A program made the translations under genes and the position numbers. Of a DNA stretch of 64,000 nucleotides, positions 43,481 through 54,935 are shown piece after piece. The DNA comes from Loripinus fragilis. Its lineage: Eukaryota > Mollusca > Bivalvia > Lucinida > Lucinidae. The notes below the pieces were generated by a model. The model saw nothing but the letters and a program-made list of their open reading frames with translations. It did not search any database and was not told the origin of the DNA. The DNA lies in contig OZ026520.1 in assembly GCA_964019695.1 (NCBI GenBank), forward strand, positions 90,586,913 through 90,650,912, read 5' to 3'. Position 1 is the stretch's first letter; every line of letters begins with the position of its first letter.

Positions 43481-44424
43481 TCATATGCGAGCGCACCACG
43501 GTGAAGGCTTGATTGCCCACGAAAGGCGTACATCGATATACACAGGCCTTTAGTTAAGAGAATAATTTTCTTATTATTCCGTGCGGCTGTACAAATTTTA
43601 TTGTGTTAAACATTTTGACCCTACCCCTGCCCTACAAATCCTTGTTTACACAATTAATGTACCAGTTGCCAGGTTGGCAACATGCCTAATGGGTTCAGCA
43701 TACAATTACCTACAAAACTGGCGCCAAATCTCCCCCTAGATTCTGTTGTTTCTAAAACACAAATATTGTTAAGCTTGCATAGAGGCTTTCTAACTAATGC
43801 AACTAATCACAGAAAAAACAATCTAATCAAATTAACACACTATGATGAAACAAAGAAAAGGGCTCATACCTAACAGATAGTCAGAGCTAAAATATTTGTA
43901 TATTTGCTAAATCCAACTCTACCAATCAGCGTGCATTGCGACATGATCTATTTATTTGTTGATGCAATATTACTAAGCTGAACCCACATGCTACAGAACT
44001 AATTTTCCATACTCCAGTTAGGGCTAACAAAATGGAGCTTTTTGGTACATAGTACTATGCGTATTGTTCCTTACATACACCGGAGCCATGATTCGATTCT
44101 CGAATTGTGGCGGTCTTTCCCGAATGATATTGTAAGTCTCTACAGGTGAATTGACAAACATTATGAATCCTCTCCGGTGAAACCTTTCTTTTTATAACCG
44201 CCAGAGCTGTTGCATATCAGAAGTCTAGCAATGGTGGGAGCACACTTTATTTCCAAATAAAGTTTTTTTTTAATGTTTGTTTTTGTTTAGTTAAACGTGA
44301 CGGGCATTTGTGCTTGTCGTAGCATCATCCATCGCTCATAAAAACTCATGTGCAGCGCTAGACTTCCAACCCAATAGAATATCTGTACAGATACTTTTCA
44401 ATGGCGTAGCGAGAACGCTGAAAA
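43481..44424. other. No gene seen
   Basis: Short open frames only; no repeat partner or coding signature seen. Confidence 0.4.
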
Positions 44425-44660
44425 AATACGCACATCAAAGGGAGACTACTGGAACAAGCAGCGATTCTCTTCAATCGCGTCCCTTTTCAAAATGGAACTT
44501 CTCTTAAAGCAAACAGTTTGCTCCCAGAGGGAGCGAATTCTTTCATTTAAAGAGCAGTTCCTTTTTGTATGGAAAATCACTTTTACCACAGTATGATTAG
44601 GTGACCTCCCTTGAATGTTTCTAATTTTATTACGCGCGTGTGTAACTGCGTAATGGGAGC
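44425..44660 (+). repeat. Diverged dispersed repeat, copy 2
   Basis: ACGCACATCAAAGGGAGAC, GCAGCGATTCTC, CGTCCCTTTTCAAAATGG, TTTGCTCCCAGAGGGAGCGA and ACTGCGTAATGG correspond to copy 1. Confidence 0.7.
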
Positions 44661-44925
44661 TACGCCAATGCTTTAAAAGAATTGCTTAGCGAAGATAAAG
44701 CTGTACAATGGCTGAAGTATTGCCCCTCAGAAGTTGCCGGACAAAGTTCAATAAATGTCAATAAAAGAATCAAATGTGCTGACAGGAAGTCTAATATGTG
44801 TAAACTGAGTCATTCTTGTTGTCAATCTGTCAAAAGAAATGTGTATATTTCGGAAATATGGCAAACCTTGATTGTGTATGGCCAGGAAATTCCACAAATT
44901 CAGATCACAGACCGACCTGTGGCAG

Positions 44926-44944
44926 AGAGAGAGAGAGAGAGAGA
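44926..44944. repeat. (GA)n microsatellite
   Basis: About nine GA units. Confidence 0.9.
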
Positions 44945-45023
44945 CCAGAACACAGACAAATTAGACTGCAGTACGCCATATAATCTAATATAAATGGTTT
45001 ACAATAATTCAATTCAAGTTAGT

Positions 45024-45135
45024 GCCCAGCAGGAACATTACGTCAAAACAACGTCGAATCAACGTCGATGCGACGTCATATGACGTAATGACGATGTTGA
45101 TACAAAGTTGTTCTAAGGTTGCGTGCCTGCTGGGT
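45024..45135. mobile_element. Short MITE with CCCAGCAGG ends and ACGTC-rich core
   Basis: GCCCAGCAGG and CCTGCTGGGT are inverted ends. The core is made of AACGTC/GACGTC words including GCGACGTCATATGACGTAAT. About 112 bp. Confidence 0.75.
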
Positions 45136-45386
45136 TGATACTTTAAAGTATCGAAGTTTGAATTGTCGTTTTATTACTGTACTGTGGCATCATTCTTAAT
45201 AGTTGCATTTTTTACCAAGTCAGTTTGGCTGTATAGGCTACGTACAAGAATAAGACAATGCATCGCATAATATTCATTTCCATCGCAAATTAACAAGTGG
45301 CGCGAAACGGCTAGACGGCCATTCATAAAAAGTAGAATATATCGAAACAAAATCTTACAATGAATAATGAAATTATCGACAATATT
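45136..45386. other. No gene seen
   Basis: No supported feature. Confidence 0.4.
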
Positions 45387-45624
45387 TGAGCCGCGACATG
45401 AGATTCCAACAATGTGGTATGTGCGACCAGCAAAGCCTCAGATCAGCCTGCGCATACGCGCAGTCTGATCAGAGCCTTTGCTAGTCGCTTGAATATTCTA
45501 TGAGTGTTAAGCTACTGATTGAACTTTATTGGGAGTTTCTAAGCTTAAAAGGTGGCTGCACAGGCTCGTCTGAGTCTACACTCGTCAAAATGCCACATTG
45601 TTGGAAATCACATGTCGCGGCTCA
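45387..45624 (+). mobile_element. MITE, TGAGCCGCGACATGAGATT family, copy 3
   Basis: The best-preserved copy: TGAGCCGCGACATGAGATTC at the left and AAATCACATGTCGCGGCTCA at the right. Internal hairpin GATCAGCCTGCGC / GCGCAGTCTGATC. Confidence 0.92.
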
Positions 45625-45840
45625 TTTTGTCTTGTCTGGCTCAAGGTACAAATGTATACCGTATAAAATGCATTCAGTCAACATACAATACTATCCTGAC
45701 ACATCTTGGCGCCAAAACATGTTTCCTTGCAATAACTTCCTTATGAATGGTCCCACTGGGAGAGCGAAACACCTCGGTCGGCGACCCCAGGTTTTACACC
45801 TATTAAGGAAATGCCATATAGGAAATCTTTGATTGTATAA

Positions 45841-46925
45841 TATACTTAAGGAATAAAGAAACGCAAAAGAAGGAAATATAATCTTTGCGTGTTAAAATGA
45901 AAGGTTGATGAAATCTCTTTTGAAAGTTGCTAATTGAGTATTTATAGCATGTGATGAAATACCAAAACGTCATTATAAAGCTACATTTTACTCTTTAAGA
46001 TGAAAACATATGAAAACGTAAAATGTGAAGTTAACGTCAGAATAAAGATAAAGAAACCCCGTCTTTCCATGCTTGGTTATTTGGCGTCGACCTGTCAATG
46101 TGCAAATAAACAAACGTCCACTCATATTCGTAATGCAGTCAAACATTGCGTCAAAACACGCTATTTGAATGACCAGATACAAAATGCTAGTGAATAAGCG
46201 ATAAACGTCACTGAGAGCCGTCGGGTTTGGTCGCTGGTGAATATACGGGATAAGATAAACCTAGAGACATCAGAACATGGTTTCTTGGGGAAAACTGACT
46301 TTTCATATACCGTAGAAATACGCCGATATGGTGTTTATATTGACGTTAGCCAAACAAAACACGACATAATGCAAGTGAAAACACCTGTTACATGCCGAGA
46401 GTGAACACCAAACTTGTTAACTGTAACCTAAACTTTGTCACTGGACCATTTTATCATTTAAAAAACACATAAACATTATGGAAACAATTAAAGCGTAGGA
46501 TATCGAATTTTGACGTCAGAACTGAGTTTTTTAACGTCTGAATATCTTAAGTTATAATACAAGTTTCACGCAGAATTCAGAGTTGACGTTAATGACGTTA
46601 AGCCGTTTCAGAATCCTACAGGAAGGTCGCCATTTGATCATTTCCTTGATCCACAATCTGTGCCAAGACTTTTTAAAACAATAAACCGATGGTTAATTCT
46701 AACTTTGCTTTTATTTATCCTGTTTCAGCAAATTACTACGGGGGTCAGGCTTGGTACGCGCATACCAAAATGATTACGTAATCGATAATTACGTTGAACC
46801 AGCTGTAATTTGACGGACACATTCTGTTCCCATGATTAAATATCATTTGCACTAAAAACTTGCATCATATTGAATGCTTACAATGACTCGAAGTGTTTGT
46901 TGCGTTTCTTTATCCCTTAAGTATA
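45841..46925. mobile_element. 1,085-bp TIR element, TATACTTAAGGAATAAAG ends
   Basis: The left end TATACTTAAGGAATAAAGAA with ACGCAA and the right end TTGCGTTTC with TTTATCCCTTAAGTATA are inverted repeats differing at one base. The interior has many AACGTC/GACGTTA words and no open frame of note. A second copy without the left end is at 58092-59133. No target duplication beyond TA-rich flanks can be resolved. Confidence 0.85.
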
Positions 46926-47029
46926 CTTTATTTAAGATATGTTTACGCTTTGTGTAAAATTTTATAATTTGACACTACCGAAGCGGGCGCCAAAGATTGC
47001 TCAATGCATTTCTTCCTAATAGATTTTCC
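46926..47029. other. No gene seen
   Basis: Short unique stretch. Confidence 0.4.
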
Positions 47030-47290
47030 CACCATATTTATACAATGGGGTATTGCTAGAATGTCTATTCCCAAAATGTATGTCTATTCCCAAGATGTCT
47101 ATCCCATAATGTCTTCTGTGCCAAAATGTATATATCCATTATGTCTACTGTGCCAAAATATCTATTCCCAAAATGTCAACTCCTTTGGTAAAAAAGAATT
47201 AATGATAAAGAACTGATATATTTTTTAGATATTTGGAAATAAGTATGTTCTGGCATGGGCCTATAGGGAATAGACATTCTAGCATCTACC
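47030..47290. repeat. CCAAAATGTCTATTC short tandem repeat
   Basis: About eight imperfect units of ATTCCCAAAATGTCTATT or GTGCCAAAATGT with variants over 47060-47180. An inverse GGGAATAGACATTCTAGC follows at 47270. It resembles the GCCGAAATGTCC repeat at 60640 in form. Confidence 0.7.
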
Positions 47291-48180
47291 CAATACAATA
47301 AGCATGAATTTGTCCATTTTGTATTCTTAGGTGTCACATGACTAAATGTCTAACTTTTTATATATTTCTGTCCTCGAACATTGTTTGTTATCTTAGCAAA
47401 CAGTGCAGACACCGACCTGTACGAAAAAGTTTAGCAAATCTTCAGCAATACTATGCTGGCGGGCAAAAGAAACTCTACAATATAATTTTGTCACGTTAGA
47501 CCTGTGGTTCACAAACACGAGCTGTACGAGCTTACCATGGCCTAAACCTTGAGTAAAGCATCGGGGTTATTTGAATGTATCGAATTTTATTTATCAGGCA
47601 TGCATACGTGAATACTTTAACTGTTGTCTCTATTTTCATTTCCTTCTGAGTGATTTATCAAATAATGCATTAAGGGTTTCTTTTGCCCGTCAGTATATGA
47701 CTAAGATGAGCAAGATTTTTGGCAGGAAAATATTTTTCTCTCTTGCTTTCCAACCACAATCACAGCAATACTACCGCAATAATAGTAGGGTAACTTGAAC
47801 TTTTGTTACATTTGCAATCTTTTGTAGGTAGATTAAATTACATAGAGCAAACATCTTGTCAAAAATCTTGCTGAGTTTATTGTCGAAAGTATTGCCATAA
47901 TTTCAGCCGTACTTCTAGCCAAAAAAAAGCCTGATTTCTAGCTATAAAAATAGCTGAAATTATTGCAATAATTAGTGCCTAAAATTCTTTTAAAAGTATT
48001 GCCATGATTATTGCTGAAATTCTGGCTGTAATTTTAGCACAGAGAGAAACATAGCCTGTCCTCATCAAAATGTGCTGGGTAGTGACGTATTCACCAAAGT
48101 ATGGGTAAATCCCATTTCTTGTGACTGCAAAATTGCTGAAACGTTTTAAACGTCAAGAAGATGTGAGACATTGCAATAGG
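47291..48180. other. No gene; local palindrome-rich patch
   Basis: 47880-48040 repeats ATTGCCATAATTTC / GAAATTATTGCAATAAT words in both orientations. Nothing else is supported. Confidence 0.4.
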
Positions 48181-48350
48181 GTTAAGTCGGGTAAATTCGG
48201 ACGGTCGGCTAACTTAGGACAGCGACCTTGTTTGTTTCATTTTTTGACTCTTGGAATAAAAAATAAATTAACTAAGCAAACAGTGAACATCCTGATGAGA
48301 CGGCTCTTAAGGAGCCGTCTCATCTGGATTTCTACTATTTGCAAATTTAT
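48181..48350 (+). mobile_element. MITE, GGGTAAAGTCGGGTA family, truncated copy
   Basis: Begins GGGTTAAGTCGGGTAAATTC, has AGCAAACAGTGAACATCCTG and the AGACGGCTCTTAAGGAGCCGTCT palindrome split by two bases. It ends at TTGCAAATTTATGC without the right terminal repeat. Confidence 0.8.
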
Positions 48351-48474
48351 GCATCCACCATAAACAATGGAAATAGCTTCCTTGGACCCGCAAATCGTGA
48401 AAACCATTTTAATCGAGATTACATAGAAAAAATTATTACTGGATTGTATTGATAGAATATTGTTTATATGAGGC

Positions 48475-48958
48475 CAAAAAATTCGCTTTTCACCAAAATT
48501 CTTCTTATTAGTTTATTAGAACAATGGCCCAAGTGTATAAGTCTGATATTAGTTTGATTTTGACCGCTGCTATGGTAACAAAAATGGCCGCCAAAATAGG
48601 CTGAAAATAGGAAATTGGCCATATTGGAGCAAAATTGAGACGTTCGACAGAGCAATTAACATAGAGCACAAAGAAATACCAAAAAATATTCTAACAGATG
48701 GTGAGAATGATCATGGCACACAAAATATAACAAGGATTTTTGGTATTTAGCTGTGCTGATATGTAATTCTTAAAAATTTGGTCTCTAAAAACCTTAGAAT
48801 TGGTAAAAAATGACAATTTCTCTATTTTATGCATATTGTGTCGGCCATTTTTTGCTACCATAGCAACGGTAAAATTCAAATAAATGCCGAAATTTTACAC
48901 TTCAGTCATTCTTCTAATTAACCAATCAGAAGAAATTTGTGAAAAGCAATTTTCAGTT
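48475..48958. mobile_element. Fold-back element with arms of about 145 bp
   Basis: The left arm (TTCGCTTTTCACCAAAATTC, TGACCGCTGCTATGGTAACA, AAAATGGCCG) is inverted in the right arm (CGGCCATTTTTTGCTACCAT, AGCAACGGTAAAATTC, GAAATTTGTGAAAAGCAA). The arms are about 75-80% similar by eye, so the element is old. Confidence 0.75.
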
Positions 48959-49084
48959 TTTTACTCCAAAGGGGGCCAAATTAACCCCTTAATGCACGTA
49001 CCCCTTTAACGATTAGCTAATTAGGGCCCTAAAATGTGACGGTTATACTGAGTATAAAAAACATATCAGACTGGATTTTCATTC

Positions 49085-49520
49085 CGTTGCCTGGGTCATG
49101 TCTCAGGGGACGGAAATGGGGGTACCGTGGGGGTTGGGTGGTCCAATTTTTTTTTCGAAATTCAGTCAGATTTGGTGTGTAGGCTACTTACATCAATGGC
49201 ACATGCAACGGCACAATTTTGGGTCCCCACCCCCTGGGGCCCTGGGGAGGGGCCAAAAGGTCAAATTTCATAAAATCTCAATCACAAAGTCAATTCAAAG
49301 ATTTTTTTAAACCAGACTTTGTGTGTCTTTTCAAAAATGAAATATATTAAACATATCAGCCTGGATTTAATTCCGTCGCCTGGGTCATGCCCCAGGGATG
49401 GGCATGACCCAGGGGTGGGACTTGGGGGTACTGTGGGGGTTGGGGGTCAAAAAACTTTTTTTTTACCAAATTAAACCAGATTTGGTGTGTGAGTTACTTA
49501 CAACTCTTTCCGAAATAAAA
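49085..49520. repeat. Tandem duplication, GCCTGGGTCATG unit
   Basis: CATATCAGACTGGATTTTCA / CATATCAGCCTGGATTTAAT begin two units of about 300 bp. Both contain GCCTGGGTCATG, GGGGGTACCGTGGGGGTTGG (second unit ACTGTGG) and AGATTTGGTGTGT. The second unit has an added GGTCATGCCC / GGGCATGACC hairpin. Confidence 0.8.
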
Positions 49521-49639
49521 AGGGATTTTCCGATGGAATTCCCTTTTTTTGACCGTAAAACACAAATATGGACATAATCATATTTGCGTTTTGCATCGTT
49601 ATAGAGTACAAGAATGATGGTACAGTGTAATTTATTTCA

Positions 49640-52050
49640 CCTATGAACAGAGGAAAATTCCTCTGTTGTGACTGCTCAAAATGCAGAAAATATGTACCAA
49701 GTAGTGTATTTGTCCTAGTAGTTTAAAGAAAAGTTCAAATTTCAATTAATATATCAAGTAGAAATCGGTTTACAACAGAGGAAAATTCCTCTGTTTCGAC
49801 AAGGGGACAAGTCTGTCCTTTTATCACAACTGGAATTTCATCTTATTTTCAGAACAGAGGAATTTTCCTACATTCTCCATTCAGTATCTTAACAATCAAA
49901 AAAAGGAGTAACCTTTACAACAGAGGAATTTTCCCCTGTTAAGTAGTTCGACAATTTCATATAGTGACGTCCAGAACTCCAAGTCCAACTTGTTTGACAT
50001 TCTAGTCATAACTTCAATATTACCAAATTTCCAACAGAGGAATTTTCCTCCGTTCGGTAACTCAACAATTTCCTATTGCGAGCATTAAGAGCCCACTTTC
50101 CTATAATGAAAATGAAGAACCCTATTTGTTATCATTTCCATCTTAACATAAATATCCATCATAACTTAAATGTTTCCAATTTTCAACAGAGGAATTTTCC
50201 TCTGTTTTCCAGTCTGTATCTCGACAATCTATAAAAAGAGTGACCTTTACAACAGAGGAATTTTCCTCTGTTCAGTAGTTCGACAATTTTCTATAGTGAC
50301 TTCCAGAACTCTGAGCCCAATTTGTTTGACATTCTAGTCATAACTTAAATATTACCAATTTTCCAACAGAGGAATTTTCCTCCATTCGGTAACTCAACAA
50401 TTTCCTATTGCGAGCATTAAGAGCCCACTTTCCTATAATGAAGTTTGTTATCATTTCCATCTAAACATAAATATCCATCATAACTTAAATGTTTCCAATT
50501 TTCAACAGAGGAATTTTCCTCCGTTTTACATTTGGTATCTCGACAATCAACAAAAGGAGTGAATTATACAATAGAGGAATTTTCCTCTGTTCAGTAGTTT
50601 GACAATTTTATAATAGTGACTTCCAGAACTCTGAGCCCAACTTGTTTGACATTTTAGTCATAACTTAAATATTACCGATTTTCCAACAGAGGAATTTTCC
50701 TCCGTTCGGTAATTCAACAATTTCCTATTGCGAGAATTAAGAGCCCACTTTCCTATAATGAAAATGAAGAACTCTGTTTGTTATCATTTCCATCTTAACA
50801 TAAATAGCCATCATAACTTAAATGTTTCCAATTTTCAACCGAGGAATTTTCCTCCGTTTTCCATTCTGCATCTCAACAATCAATAAAAGTAGTGAATTTT
50901 ACAACAGAGGAATTTTCCTCTATTCAGTAGTTCGACAATTTCCTATAGTGACTTCCAGAACTCTGAACCCAACTTGTTTGACATTCTTGTCATAACTTAA
51001 ATATAACCAATTTTCCAACAGAGGAATTTTCCTCCATTCGGTAATTCAACAATTTCTTATTGCAAGAATTAAGAGCCCACTTTCATATAATGGAAATGAA
51101 GAACCCTGTTTGTTATCACTTCCATCTTAACATAAATATCCATCATTACTTAAATGTTTCCAATTTTCAACAGAGGAATTTTCCTCCGTTTTCCATTCTG
51201 TATCTCGACAATCAATAAAAGGAGTGAATTTTACAACAGAGCCCAATTTGTTTGACATTCTAGTCATTCTTTAAATATTACCATTTTTCGGGCAGAGGAA
51301 TTTTCTTCTGTTCAGTAATTCAACAATAACCTGAACCCGCTTTGTTCATTATTTCTGTCAGACTTTAAATGATTATCGATTTGTGAATAGAGGAATTTTC
51401 CTCTGTTCAATATTTCAACGATTTTCTTATAGTGACTTCTAAAACTCAGAGCCCAACTTGTTTGACATTCTAGTCATAACTTAAATATTACCAAGTTTTG
51501 AATAGAGGAATTTTCCTCCGTTCAGTATTTCAACCACTTTCTATAAAGAAAATGAAGAACCCTGTTTGTTAAACATTTCCATCTTAACATAAATATCCAT
51601 TTTTAGAATAGAGGAATTTTCCTCTGTTCAGTACATTTTCCTATAGAGTGACTTGCAGAACTCGGAGCCCAACTTGTAAGAGCTCGCTTGTCCCTTAATA
51701 TCAGTTTAAGAATAGAGGAATTTTCCTCTGTTCAGTATTTCAACAAAGTTCTATAGCGTAAAGACCCAATTGTATGACATCAATCAAAATGCTATTACCC
51801 AATTTAGATTAGAATTTAGATTTCAGGAATTTTCAAAAAATTTCTATAATGAGAGCTAAGAGTGACTTTGTGGCAAGGAAATTTCAAAACTTATTTGACA
51901 TTCCCATCATAGCTGTAACGCCAATTTTTGAATAGAGGAATTTTCCTCTGTTCAGCTATTTCCCATAATGAAAATGAAGAACCCAGTTTGTTAAACATTA
52001 CCATCTGAACATAAGTATCCATTTTCAGAATAGGGGAATTACCCTGTTCA
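49640..52050. repeat. Palindrome satellite: about 23 copies of a 22-bp hairpin motif in a 332-bp higher-order repeat
   Basis: The motif is AACAGAGGAA-TT-TTCCTCTGTT, a perfect 10-bp inverted repeat with a 2-base centre. Copies start at 49646, 49774, 49853, 49919, 50033, 50185, 50251, 50365, 50504, 50570, 50685, 50837, 50903, 51017, 51169 and 51235 and continue more loosely to 52029. Between 50033 and 51235 the spacing is 152, 66, 114, 139, 66, 115, 152, 66, 114, 152, 66, a three-part unit of about 332 bp. The first two copies have AA instead of TT at the centre. The copy at 51235 is cut after AACAGAG by a deletion at shared GAG. The sequence between motifs is also conserved (TTGTTTGACATTCTAGTCAT, TAAGAGCCCACTTTCCTATA). 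No coding. Confidence 0.97.
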
Positions 52051-53372
52051 GTTATTCGAAACTGTCCTGCAACAATCATCCAATATTTGGTCATTAATTA
52101 CCACAGGTCATGTTTTGCAACAAGTTCAGAACAGCAAAAAAGGCTAAAGAATAAATTTTTTGCACACTTTAATTATTTTAAAAAAATGTAGATAAGTTTC
52201 CTATGTTCAGCAACATAACTCAGTAACTGAATAACGATCGTCCAGTCAGCACTTGATTGTCTCGTGCACATAATTAAAGAACAGAGAAAGTATGCCATTT
52301 TATAACTTACGTATTGTTTCCCGTTTGTCGTTACAGGATATGTTCTCTGCTGAGCTATTTCCAGTTCTACGATTGCAAAAGGATGACTAGCTACATGCAA
52401 GTTTGGGTTTACCAAAATGTAACTGTAATATTAACAATGAATCGAATAATTATGGTTCTTGTCAAACTACATGGATGTGCAGGCTCAACCACATATGATG
52501 TGTATGGACAACAGAAACAGAACATCTCATGATAATATTCCCAATAATCATAACATATGAGTTGCTCATGAAATTTGTTACGTATATCATCCATATCCAG
52601 CTATAAAAATCAGATGTGTCTGCAGAATCATTTTCAGAAATGCAGTCACTTCTCAAAATCACTACGCATGAAAATAGGTGATGCTTCATACCACAATATA
52701 GACATTTAGCCACAGTATTGTTGTTTTACCATAAATAATTTATAAATGTCACAGCTTGAACCCTCTTTTCATGGACTGGCCCATTTAGATTTGTATTATG
52801 TTACCATAAAACTTTGGAACATATATTATATATTATGTAAAAAAACATAAGCTTAAAATAACTTACAACAATTTTTTTTTCAACTTGAACCCTTACAAAG
52901 GTACAAGATCCTTATATAAGCTGCACCACGAGAAATCCTGGGTTCCATGTTTGCCATCAAATGACCCTAAAACTTATATTTTCAAATACAATGACTAAAA
53001 TTTACAAAATGGAGTGTACTATAATAATACTTTAAACAAAAAGAGAAACAAATAACAATATTGTTGATCAGGCAACACAGATATGCAGGCTAAAGTAAAC
53101 TACTCTATTGATATTATATACAATAAGAACAGATCTTCTCGTGATGTAGCTTATACCAAACAAGCCATGAGCATCCCATGAAATAGTGCTTTTTATAACA
53201 GGTCTCTACCTATAAGAACAATATTTTGACTTGGTTCTTTATGTCCAATTCATCAATTTCTCAGTTATGTCAGGATGGATCATACTAAGTTGTACCAGTA
53301 TAAAATGTCTAGCTCAATGACAAAATGCAATGCCTATGGTGAGGCTTGGACTCACAATCACGTGCCTATGAT
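52051..53372. other. No gene seen
   Basis: Short open frames on both strands, none with coding signature. No repeat partner in the window. Confidence 0.4.
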
Positions 53373-53602
53373 TTGTGACATGTTATTTCCAACAATGTTG
53401 CATTTTGACTAGTGTGTACGAGCCTGTGCAGTCTCATTTTAATTTTAAAAATTCCAAATGCTGTTCAGTCAGTAACTTAACACATAGAACATTCCAGCAA
53501 CTACCAAAGCCTCTGATTAGTCTGCACGTATGCACAGGTTGGTCTGAGTCTTTGCTGGTTGCACATACCAAATTGTTGGAAATCTTGTGCCGCAGCTCAT
53601 AT
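53373..53602 (-). mobile_element. MITE, TGAGCCGCGACATGAGATT family, copy 4
   Basis: - strand copy: TGAGCTGCGGCACAAGATTT at one end and AAATAACATGTCAC at the other, with internal CTCTGATTAGTCTGCACG and AGCCTGTGCAGTCTC. The most diverged of the four copies. Confidence 0.8.
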
Positions 53603-53619
53603 TTGTAAAATCAAAAGAA

Positions 53620-53985
53620 GAATTTTCATCTTCACCCCCTGAGTTTGGAAGACAATTATTGTGGTATTGTCGTCTGCTGATAACTCTTTCAAACAGTTTG
53701 AAACCAGATCAGGCTCGACATTAAAGGTTATGACAAGTTGAAGTTGGTTTGATGTATAAACCTTTATATGACATCGGCATTTGCTGATAACTCTTTCAAA
53801 TAATTTGGACACAGATCAGGCGGGACATTAAAGGTTATGGCAAGTTGAAGTTGGTTTGATGCACTATAACTTTACATTAGACCTTTATATGACATTGTCA
53901 TCTGCTAATAACTCTTTCAAACAATTTGGACCCAGATCCGGCCCGAAATTAAAGGTTATGACAAGTTGAAGTTGGTTCCACACGG
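53620..53985. repeat. Tandem repeat, three units of 110-140 bp
   Basis: TCTGCTGATAACTCTTTCAA, TTTGGACCCAGATCAGGC and ACATTAAAGGTTATG-ACAAGTTGAAGTTGG occur three times. Fragments of the same motif (GGACCCAGATCAGGCCCGA) are at 5362, 56005 and 61930-62000. Confidence 0.85.
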
Positions 53986-54149
53986 TGTAGGCCGATCGAA
54001 CATCAAACGATTATTTTTTTTATAAACAATGAGTATACCCACTTTTTTCTTTAAAAAATAGTATAGTATTTCATACCAAAGTCGTATCGTCGCCGTCTGT
54101 GCATCAGTCTGTGCATCCGCCCGTTCGTTACGTTTAATTATTGTAAATG

Positions 54150-54380
54150 CATCTCCTCCTCAGCTGTTAGGCGTAGCAACTTCAAATGTTGCAGGTATAT
54201 AGGTCACATGATGAGGATACTGGGAAAGATTTCGTGAGACCTTGAACCTACCCAAGGTCAAAAAGTGTATTTACTTGTTAATACATCCCTTCCTAAACCA
54301 TTGGACGTAGCTACTTCAGACTTTGCTGCCCAAGGTTGGCAAAATTATCTTAGTTTAAGGTATAAGTCTCATTCTTTAAA
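54150..54380. repeat. Dispersed repeat, GACGTAGCAACTTCA family, block 1
   Basis: GGCGTAGCAACTTCAAATGT, TATAGGTCACATGATGAGGA and GACCTTGAACCTACCCAAGG are followed by a second partial unit (GGACGTAGCTACTTCAGAC). The same blocks recur at 55640-55960. Confidence 0.75.
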
Positions 54381-54469
54381 CATTTAAATTTAAAAAATAA
54401 ATTTTAGAAGAAAAAAAACCTGTTTCGTACCTGCCAAAGTACTCATCAGTTGGCTTGTGTATAGTTACA

Positions 54470-54935
54470 GATAAGGTTGGGTGAGTGACTCTTATCTGTA
54501 CTATAAATCAATTAAAGACACTCCTGTTCGTGGTCACCTAGACTTTATATTGTCTTAAGTTAATTTTTGAAGTATTAAAGTTGGGTGTTTGGATGAGTGA
54601 CCCTTATCTGTACTATAACTCAATTAAAGACACCCATATTTGTAGTCACCTGGGCCCGGAATTACAATGCCTCCTTAGAGTTAAGGAAGACTTAACTTAA
54701 GTATTGATTTTTCAGGATGCGAAAAATAACATTTAAAACTGATTAAAATTAAAATAGTTTTAATTTTTTTGAATATCACAATGATATCTTTGACCACAAA
54801 TACCGCATCGATCCAGGCAGTTTATTTAGCATTTAATATAGCATGTTGAAATATCAATACTTAACTTAAGTCTTGCTTAACTTTAAGGAGGCATTGTAAT
54901 TCCGAGCCCTGGACTTTAATTGTCATAAAATATGA
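54470..54935. repeat. Tandem duplication interrupted by a MITE
   Basis: The unit GGGTGAGTGACTCTTATCTG, CAATTAAAGACACTCC, GTGGTCACCTAGACTTTATA at 54478-54555 is repeated at 54588-54655 and then continues at 54910 after a 258-bp insertion. Confidence 0.85.
54652..54909. mobile_element. 258-bp MITE, GGGCCCGGAATTACAATGCC ends
   Basis: The left arm GGGCCCGGAATTACAATGCC, CTCCTTA and AACTTAAGTATTGAT is inverted at the right (ATCAATACTTAACTTAAG, TAAGGAGGCATTGTAATTCC, GAGCCC). The neighbouring tandem unit gives the approximate empty site (GTCACCTAGACTTTA). The target duplication is short or unclear. Confidence 0.9.

Noticed and set aside
45500..45832. 110-codon + strand frame
   Set aside because: Its first 40 codons lie in a TGAGCCGCGACATG MITE; the remainder shows no coding signature.
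49640..52050. CRISPR-like array of palindromic repeats with spacers
   Set aside because: Spacers are themselves conserved between units, spacing follows a 332-bp higher-order period, and the context is eukaryotic. It is a satellite.
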